From an uncultured Bacteroides sp. (GTDB lineage Bacteria > Bacteroidota > Bacteroidia > Bacteroidales > Bacteroidaceae): a stretch of 8,879 nt of DNA. Made by a program: the position numbers and the translations under genes. This document shows, piece after piece, positions 1-4,265 of the stretch. The DNA is taken from contig CAJJYX010000138.1 in NCBI GenBank assembly GCA_905197435.1, forward strand, positions 1 to 8,879. The letters are read 5' to 3'. Within the stretch, counting starts at the first letter, position 1, and each line of letters starts with the position of its first letter. The notes under the pieces were generated by a model, which searched no databases, had not been told where the DNA came from, and saw only the letters and a list, made by a program, of their open reading frames with translations.

Positions 1-36
1 GATTATAGATCTTTCGCCTTCATCGTCCCGACATTA

Positions 37-44
37 CAAAGATA
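37..44 (-). promoter_or_regulatory. Divergent Bacteroidales -7 element
   Basis: Read on the minus strand, these bases are TATCTTTG, a perfect match to the Bacteroidetes -7 consensus TAnnTTTG. A TTG lies upstream at 61-63 (minus strand), about 16 bp away, slightly short for a -33 element. Transcription would run off the left edge. The first ATG downstream (minus strand, 23-21) reaches a stop after six codons, so the gene or RNA served must lie mainly outside the window. Confidence 0.45.
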
Positions 45-60
45 CGATGTGCGGAAAGGG

Positions 61-120
61 CAATGACGCGATAAGGTGCGATAGGGTGCGGAATGGTCCG
101 ATTTGACGCGATTTGACGCG
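61..120. repeat. Six tandem 10-bp phased repeats (iteron- or operator-like)
   Basis: Six consecutive 10-bp units fill this stretch: CAATGACGCG, ATAAGGTGCG, ATAGGGTGCG, GAATGGTCCG and ATTTGACGCG twice. Unit position 5 (G) and positions 9-10 (CG) are invariant, and positions 6-7 are either GT or AC. The period equals about one helical turn, so every unit faces the same side of the DNA. The array lies between two divergent promoter-like elements (37-44 minus, 138-169 plus). It could be a cooperative operator for these promoters or an iteron array for the nearby replication-type genes; sequence alone does not decide. Confidence 0.7.
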
Positions 121-137
121 ATTCGCTGTTCATAATG

Positions 138-169
138 TTTGACGGTCTGCCGGAAAAAGGGTATATTTG
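138..169 (+). promoter_or_regulatory. Promoter of the DUF4248 gene
   Basis: A TTTG at 138-141 (-33 type) and a TATATTTG at 162-169 (perfect TAnnTTTG -7 element) are separated by 20 bp, the usual Bacteroidetes spacing. Transcription would start near 175 and give a short A-rich leader before the ATG at 192. Because the promoter lies downstream of the upstream in-frame ATG at 135, it argues against that longer start. Confidence 0.7.
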
Positions 170-191
170 TATCAAAACAAAACGAACATAC

Positions 192-410
192 ATGGAGAAT
201 TTTCAGATAAGAAGTTACGGGAAAAGCGAACTGGCCCTGTGCTACAGTCCCGATATTACCGAGAGTGCCGCACGGCGCAAACTGATGCGCTGGATAGACC
301 GCAAGCCGGGACTGATGGGGGCGATGCGGGCTGCCGGATACAATGAGCTGTCACACACTTTCCTGCCCCTTGAGGTGAAACTTATCGTAGAGGCGTTGGG
401 GGAGCCCTGA
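192..410 (+). CDS. DUF4248 family small protein
   Basis: A 72-residue protein, MENFQIRSYGKSELALCY... to ...VEALGEP. The pattern 'IRSYGKSELA.CYSPDIT...A.RKL.RWI...PGL...L.A.GY......L.L.VKLIVEALGEP' fits my recollection of DUF4248, a Bacteroidales family of about 70 residues and unknown function, usually encoded near BT4734-like and DUF3987 genes, as here. An in-frame ATG at 135 would add 19 residues, but it lies ahead of the promoter -7 box (162-169), so the ATG at 192 is preferred; its A-rich leader is typical. The helical, basic make-up with a GY turn could suit DNA binding, but that is inference. The gene is convergent to the DUF3987 gene and followed at 543-579 by a terminator-like hairpin. 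A second ATG (413) begins 2 bp after its stop and opens the frame discussed under the inverted repeat. Confidence 0.8.
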   Translation: MENFQIRSYGKSELALCYSPDITESAARRKLMRWIDRKPGLMGAMRAAGYNELSHTFLPLEVKLIVEALGEP

Positions 411-415
411 GGATG

Positions 416-479
416 CTGGAAGATCCACGGGAATGCCGGGGATTCTCCGGGAGCACTGGAAGATCCACGGGAATACCGG
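416..479. repeat. Two 24-bp direct repeats, 40-bp period
   Basis: Bases 416-439 and 456-479 match at 23 of 24 positions (the copies differ at one G/A in GAATGCCGG versus GAATACCGG). The core CTGGAAGATCCACGGGAA is identical in both. The 40-bp offset is not a multiple of three, so the copies read differently in the open frame from 413 and are unlikely to be a coding repeat. They lie just outside the left copy of the 49-bp inverted repeat. Confidence 0.8.
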
Positions 480-498
480 CATCACAACCGGAGATGCG

Positions 499-547
499 AA
501 ACGCAGACGCAGACGCAGCAGACGCAGGTCCTTTTTTCTCACACACG
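499..547 (+). repeat. Left copy of perfect 49-bp inverted repeat
   Basis: This stretch is identical, over 49 bp, to the reverse complement of 2061-2109. It contains four ACGCAG units (the third and fourth separated by an extra CAG), then GGTCC, six T and CTCACACACG. In the frame of the ATGs at 413 and 494 it encodes NADADAADAGPFFSHT, the same 16 residues encoded by the other copy inside the DUF3987 gene. It lies between the DUF4248 gene and the 3' end of the DUF3987 gene. Confidence 0.9.
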
Positions 548-587
548 CGCACGTACCTTATATATGCATGTGCGCGTGTTTTCTTTG
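543..587 (+). terminator. Terminator-like hairpin after DUF4248
   Basis: ACACGCGCAC (543-552) and GTGCGCGTGT (570-579) are perfect reverse complements around a 17-nt loop. The stem is followed on the + strand by TTTTCTTTG, a T-rich tail suited to ending the DUF4248 transcript. The minus strand has no T tract after the stem, although the hairpin also sits just past the DUF3987 stop at 588-590. The left arm begins inside the 49-bp repeat (543-547), so an inversion there would break this hairpin. Confidence 0.6.
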
Positions 588-2417
588 TTACCTTTGTTTT
601 TTTGAGTAGACTCCTTTCCCTTTCACCATCACCATATCCAGCGCGCCTTTTTCCCTCAGGCGCTGTATCCAGCTGCGTGCGGTGTTGACCGGGATATTCA
701 GCTTCTCCGCTTGCTCCATCACCATCTGTTTGGTGAATTCTTGCGGCAGGGCCGCATACAGCATCTCACGGTCCGCTATTCCCCGGCTGTTCAGTTCCGT
801 ACTTTTGTCCAGGAACGAAAGTATGTGCGTGGCATGAAGGTACAGGGGCTCGCACAAAGCCAGCACGGCGCGGAAGTCCTCATCGGTGATGGACAGGTTA
901 TGCCGGGTGATGATACCGTCCTTCAGGTTTTCGGGGTTTATAGTGGGATCCGGTACGGCCAGCGAGGGAATTTCCAGACTGCGCAGCAGCGCCGTGATAC
1001 ACATCATGCGGCACAGGATGGTCCCCATACGCATCACCGAAGCAGACATCTCTTCGCCCGTCACTAGAGAAGAGCGGTAGAACAGGGCGCTGAAGTGCCC
1101 GTTGAACTCATCTTTCTGCTGCCGGGTGAATTTCAGGGTGAACAGTCCTTTCTTCTTCAGCTCGTCCCTGCTGGCCTTCCATTCGTGTCCCATCCGGATG
1201 AACTCTGCTTCCACGTCCAGTTCATCTTCGCCGAACTGGTCTTTCCATTCGCCTACACGGGGCATGTAATAGAATATGTTTCGCGAGAACTGTCCGTTCT
1301 CCGGCGAGGAGATGAGCGGCTTTATCTGTGCGGGCGTGCCCGAGAGGAGTACGGACAGGTAACAGGCGGTGGTTTCCTTGTATTCCCGGTCTGTGCGGCG
1401 GTTGTAGGACAGGCGGTCGTGGTCGAACGCCTTGCGCAGCGTGTCGCTCCAGTTGCCGAATTCCGTCCCTATGGCTGTCGATACGGTGTCCGCCTCGCTC
1501 TCGCAGATAATCCCCGTTCCGTCCGAGTCTATCAGGTTTTGCAGCAGTCCCGTGCCCGTGTTGTTGCCGGGGATGATGAACATGCGGTTGGGCGGCGCCA
1601 CGGGCGGCTCCTTGTCCTTGCGTGCCTTCCCCAGCGCTTCGTAGGCTCTTAGCTCCTTGCGGTAAACTTTCATGCTCTCCGCCACCTGCCGGCGTATTTC
1701 CTCGTGTATGGGCTCTATGAGTTTGCGTACCCATACCAGTACACTCTTCCCTGCGGCGGCATGGCCCGTGATGAAGGTCTGCAGGCAGGGATACTGCCAT
1801 TTGTCCCCGTACTTGCAGCGTACGATGTGCGACAGTGAGGCGCCCAGCACCGTCATTGCTCCCAGCAGGAGCACATCATGCTGTGCCGGGGTTTTGGCAA
1901 AAGAGAGGATGCTCTTCAGCGGTTCGGGCCAGTCGTGATCTTGCGGAAAGTAGGGTAGGGGAGAGAGGGGTTCCGTTCCCTTCATTTCCTTTTCCTCTTC
2001 CTCGTGCTTCTTTTTTCCTGTTTCTTTTTCTTCATTCTCCACCTTATTATATCGCGCGCACGTGTGTGAGAAAAAAGGACCTGCGTCTGCTGCGTCTGCG
2101 TCTGCGTTTTTGTGAGAGGGGGCGACTCTCACTCCGCACATTTCCGCCAGGTGGAACACGCTTCCCAGGTGGATGTCGCCCTTGCAGGTGTGCAGGGCGT
2201 TGCTGAACAGTTTCTCCGCCGCCACACTGTCATGCTTGGGCGAGAGGCTGCACAGGCTCATGAAATCCGCACGGCCCGCCTCACCGCAGTCCGTGGCGAT
2301 GGCAAATGCCAGTTGGGTGTATTCCAGATAGGTGGGCGCGATGTCCGCGTGTGATGCCTGTACCGCCTCCGTCAGGCGGTGCAGTTCTTCCAAAAGATTG
2401 TTTTTGTAATGATTCAT
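588..2417 (-). CDS. PriCT-like / DUF3987 P-loop helicase-like protein
   Basis: A 609-residue protein. Residues about 25-97 resemble a PriCT-type primase C-terminal module (YTQLAFAIATDCGEAGRADF...FHLAEMCGV). Residues 104-119 (NADADAADAGPFFSHT) are encoded by the inverted-repeat copy, followed by a highly charged linker (126-148). From about 155 the DUF3987-type ATPase domain begins: Walker A GHAAAGKS at 218-225, acidic Walker B-like IICESEAD at 303-310, and SVLLSGTP at 355-362, which may be a sensor segment. The C-terminus (about 556-609) resembles a winged helix (VNTARSWIQRLREKGAL). The likely role is an ATP-driven DNA-unwinding partner of the upstream primase-like protein; this is inferred from family and context. 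The ATG at 2417 follows AAAAAGGA closely. The gene lies 131 bp after the BT4734-like gene on the same strand and is probably co-transcribed. The linker around the repeat is low-complexity, which would tolerate recombination. Confidence 0.8.
   Translation of the reverse strand: MNHYKNNLLEELHRLTEAVQASHADIAPTYLEYTQLAFAIATDCGEAGRADFMSLCSLSPKHDSVAAEKLFSNALHTCKGDIHLGSVFHLAEMCGVRVAPSHKNADADAADAGPFFSHTCARYNKVENEEKETGKKKHEEEEKEMKGTEPLSPLPYFPQDHDWPEPLKSILSFAKTPAQHDVLLLGAMTVLGASLSHIVRCKYGDKWQYPCLQTFITGHAAAGKSVLVWVRKLIEPIHEEIRRQVAESMKVYRKELRAYEALGKARKDKEPPVAPPNRMFIIPGNNTGTGLLQNLIDSDGTGIICESEADTVSTAIGTEFGNWSDTLRKAFDHDRLSYNRRTDREYKETTACYLSVLLSGTPAQIKPLISSPENGQFSRNIFYYMPRVGEWKDQFGEDELDVEAEFIRMGHEWKASRDELKKKGLFTLKFTRQQKDEFNGHFSALFYRSSLVTGEEMSASVMRMGTILCRMMCITALLRSLEIPSLAVPDPTINPENLKDGIITRHNLSITDEDFRAVLALCEPLYLHATHILSFLDKSTELNSRGIADREMLYAALPQEFTKQMVMEQAEKLNIPVNTARSWIQRLREKGALDMVMVKGKGVYSKKQR
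2061..2109 (-). repeat. Right copy of perfect 49-bp inverted repeat
   Basis: Its reverse complement equals 499-547 base for base. It lies inside the DUF3987 gene and encodes residues 104-119, between the PriCT-like segment and the ATPase domain. Similarity ends abruptly on both sides, with CARYNKVENEE on the ATPase side here and RTYLIYACARV after the left copy. The 1513 bp between the copies (548-2060) carries codons 120-609. Confidence 0.9.
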
Positions 2418-2425
2418 ATTCCTTT

Positions 2426-2548
2426 TTATGTTAATTTGGTTTCGGTATAAGAATACCTCGTTTCTGAATGATTCTGAATAAGCGGCCCGTTGGCCCGTGT
2501 GCTGCTATGCCCGTTGGCCGCGCTCTGTTCCGCATGGGGATTGGCACA
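2426..2548 (-). other. Gap between the two minus-strand genes, open in frame, with an 11-bp direct repeat
   Basis: The gap contains GCCCGTTGGCC twice (2485-2495 and 2509-2519), a 24-bp period. Read on the minus strand in the frame of the upstream BT4734-like gene, the sequence stays open for 40 codons after that gene's TAA (2551-2549) before the next TAA at 2428-2426. The repeat appears there as two ANG tripeptides. This may be an eroded C-terminus or chance. I see no convincing promoter or terminator in the gap. Confidence 0.45.
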
Positions 2549-3190
2549 TTAGCCCATGGGCGTCTTGACTCTCATCAAGGCTCCTTCGTCATGCGACAGG
2601 AAGCAGGCCCGCACCAGGTCTTTGCCCGAGTAGTCCACTCCTTTGCCCTTGTCTTTGTCCGAGCAGTCGCCATACCTCAGGCGGGCGTATTCCATCAGCC
2701 AGTAGATGTTCTCGGCCGCATTCTGTTTCACGTCGCTTGTCCGGCCGAGATCGTAGGGCACGAAAGCCTTCACGCCGTGTCCTCCGGGGCTTACGAACAC
2801 CAGTTCGGGCAGCAGGAAAGGGTCGTCGAACAACTGCCGGCGCATCCTTTCGGCCTCCTCGCGGCTGTCCAGATGGTCCAGGTCCAGTATGCTCAATCCC
2901 GAAGGAGCCAGCAGCCGGTCGCTCCGGCGGTAGCTGAAAGTTCCGCAGGGGGTGACGTATGGCAGGGTGCTCTGTTTCAGCCTGCGGTACTCCTTCTCGT
3001 CACCGTATGCGGCGGCTGCGGCTTCGGTCAGTTTCTTCAGCCGCGGGCTGCCGGTGACTATGTTCCATACTTCCTCCAAGGTCAGTTCCTTGTGAGGGAC
3101 GAGCGTGGCAGGCGTCACGTTTTTCCCGTTAGCGTCCTTCACCGGCGAGATGGGGGGAAGGAAAAAAGATAGTTTACGTTCTTGATTCAT
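2549..3190 (-). CDS. BT4734/VirE_N-type primase-like protein
   Basis: A 213-residue protein resembling the BT4734/BF3469 family (PF08800, formerly VirE N-terminal domain), which has been grouped with archaeo-eukaryotic primases. Visible motifs fit that fold: an acidic ILDLDHLD at 101-108 (metal-binding DxD type), SPGGHGVKAF at 134-143 (the Gly/His/Lys motif between strands), and GVDYSGKDLVRACFLSHD at 184-201. It probably synthesises primers or acts as a relic primase-polymerase for a mobile element, working with the DUF3987 helicase-like protein encoded just downstream. The start is the first ATG after an A/T-rich leader. TACTTTTT (minus strand, 3212-3205) is a weak candidate -7 box without a clear -33. 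The C-terminus after the third motif is short (EGALMRVKTPMG), and the frame remains open beyond its stop, so a premature stop is possible. Confidence 0.75.
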   Translation of the reverse strand: MNQERKLSFFLPPISPVKDANGKNVTPATLVPHKELTLEEVWNIVTGSPRLKKLTEAAAAAYGDEKEYRRLKQSTLPYVTPCGTFSYRRSDRLLAPSGLSILDLDHLDSREEAERMRRQLFDDPFLLPELVFVSPGGHGVKAFVPYDLGRTSDVKQNAAENIYWLMEYARLRYGDCSDKDKGKGVDYSGKDLVRACFLSHDEGALMRVKTPMG

Positions 3191-3548
3191 GATTCGTTTT
3201 ATTTAAAAAGTATTAATTTTGCATCCGCATTTTTTTTGCGTCCTCTGAATTTCTTCCCGAAGGTAGGAAGAACGGATTAAATGACGGGATGGAAGGTGTA
3301 ACGGCTGCGAGAGGCCGGAAAGGTAGTATCACAAAAGACTTTTTATCGTGGGGAATACCGTTTTTATAAAGATTCCGGCATTGGCAATCAGTAGCTTATG
3401 CACGGGCCGTGTTAATGGGTTGCATCGTGGAAACGTGCCCGTAACCTCTTGTAAAGGCATCCTGCTTTTTCTTCTTTCAGTCCCATTGTGAAGTAACGTG
3501 AAAAAAAAGAGGTTTATTTAATATTTTACAACTTAAAACAAATTTAAA
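3191..3548. other. Intergenic region between divergent genes
   Basis: This stretch of 358 bp separates the minus-strand primase-like gene from the broken + strand gene at 3549. No credible ORF is seen. It holds a 7-bp stem (TTCTTCC 3251-3257, GGAAGAA 3266-3272, 8-nt loop) of unknown role and A/T-rich tracts at both ends consistent with promoters. No clean TAnnTTTG box is found for either gene. Confidence 0.5.
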
Positions 3549-3907
3549 ATGTCTAATGCAGAGTGCAGTTTCCCCAAATTGGGAGAGTTTTTAGAGTTAT
3601 TGATGAATCGGTTGAAGATAACGAAGGTGCGTGTTCTCGGAGATGAGCATGTGGGGCCGGATACTTACGCCTCCCTAAAAAGGGGGTGGATTTGAAAGTG
3701 AGTTATTATATTCATTTTGCCGACCATCTGCTGAAAGCGAAGGGCGAGGAGGTGTTCCGCCGCGTAGTGCAGGAGGGAGTGGATGCCTATATCAATAACT
3801 GGAAGCGGAAAGAGGCAGCCGAGGAAAAGGCGTACGAGCTGAAGAAACAGGCCGAAAAGCTGGAGGCGCTGAGGGAGAGGATGAAGCAGCATAAGGATAT
3901 CCTGTAA
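3549..3907 (+). pseudogene. Small hypothetical protein gene with single-base frameshift
   Basis: The first frame (3549-3695) encodes MSNAECSFPKLGEFLELLMN... and ends ...YASLKRGWI. From about 3686 the next frame is open to 3907: DLKVSYYIHFADHLLKAKGEE..., ending in a charged, probably coiled-coil tail (KRKEAAEEKAYELKKQAEKL...). The overlap falls at AAAAAGGGGGTGG (3677-3689). One extra G would read through as LKRGVDLKVSYY and give one protein of 119 residues. The ORF on the right has no ATG; only the GTG at 3686 could start it. I therefore read this as one gene with a missing G, caused by mutation, assembly error or slippage. I do not recognise the family. The ATG at 3549 follows an A/T-rich leader, as is usual here. 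Confidence 0.6.
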
Positions 3908-4171
3908 GGCTGGTTGTCCGTTTTCTTTTTGCTCTGTCATTGGGGAAGTGAGAGAGCCTGAATGAAAATGACCTGTTGTCTTGCTGTAGGGGGCGGGCCT
4001 GATTTGTCCGGACCGGGCGGTCACGGCCCATTTGCCCCCTACAGTAATCATGTGGCAGTTGCTCTGGAATTTCCGGGCAGTTTTCCCCTCTCCTGAGGCG
4101 GCTCTTTGTTCCTTTCTTAACATAATTGTCATATTCCGCCTAAAAAGTACCCTTTTCGTTTAAATAGTCTA
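3908..4171. other. Intergenic region upstream of the TonB receptor operon
   Basis: No supported gene lies here. The minus-strand frame open across 3665-4132 runs antisense to the small gene and then through the GC-rich palindrome, and looks like chance. Apart from the palindrome at 3984-4044, I see nothing definite. Confidence 0.5.
3984..4044. repeat. 61-bp GC-rich palindrome with 11-bp perfect arms
   Basis: CTGTAGGGGGC (3984-3994) is the exact reverse complement of GCCCCCTACAG (4034-4044). Inside these, GGGCC (3995-3999) pairs with GGCCC (4025-4029), leaving a 4-nt bulge (4030-4033). The centre holds two further small dyads, GTCCGGAC (4006-4013) and GACC/GGTC (4011-4014, 4019-4022). No T tract follows on either side, so it is not a standard terminator. 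No target-site duplication is obvious, so a mobile origin is unproven. Confidence 0.7.
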
Positions 4172-4190
4172 ATATAAATGCAATTTATAT
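4172..4190. promoter_or_regulatory. 19-bp AT-rich dyad upstream of receptor promoter
   Basis: ATATAAATGCAATTTATAT consists of perfect 8-bp arms around a 3-bp centre. It ends 12 bp before the -7 box at 4203-4210 and so covers the -33 region, where a regulator could block or recruit RNA polymerase. AT-rich dyads arise by chance in such sequence, so its role as an operator is inferred only from its position. Confidence 0.4.
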
Positions 4191-4202
4191 GAATTAAAGT
4201 TT

Positions 4203-4210
4203 TATCTTTG
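4203..4210 (+). promoter_or_regulatory. -7 element of the receptor-lipoprotein operon
   Basis: TATCTTTG matches the Bacteroidetes TAnnTTTG element exactly. There is no good TTTG at the expected -33 distance, where the dyad lies instead, which suggests an activator-dependent or otherwise regulated promoter. Transcription would start near 4217, giving an A/T-rich leader of about 50 nt without a recognisable Shine-Dalgarno site. Confidence 0.6.
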
Positions 4211-4265
4211 TCTTTCCTATTGGGAATGAAATACTAACTAATTAATTTAAATCAAAGACAAAATT

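Noticed and set aside
61..120. CRISPR array
   Set aside because: The 10-bp units are contiguous, without spacers, and no cas genes are present.
135..191. Longer start for the DUF4248 gene at ATG 135
   Set aside because: A perfect promoter -7 box (162-169) lies inside this extension, and the protein from 192 has the full family length.
499..547. Diversity-generating retroelement template/variable repeat pair
   Set aside because: The two copies are identical with no adenine-directed differences, are in inverted rather than direct orientation, and no reverse transcriptase gene is visible.
1095..1800. Long overlapping frames on both strands within the DUF3987 gene
   Set aside because: They lie wholly inside a coding region with a Walker A motif and have the arginine- and proline-rich make-up of out-of-frame translation.
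2468..3172. 234-codon + strand open frame
   Set aside because: It is antisense to the BT4734-like gene, whose motifs are clear; open frames opposite genes are common in GC-rich coding DNA. Its sequence shows no recognisable domain.
3677..3689. Programmed -1 ribosomal frameshift at AAAAAGGGGG
   Set aside because: The sequence does not fit the canonical X XXY YYZ slippery heptamer, and no clear stimulatory stem was found just downstream; a missing G is simpler.
3665..4132. 155-codon minus-strand frame
   Set aside because: It runs antisense to the small gene and through the palindrome, with no family features or promoter.
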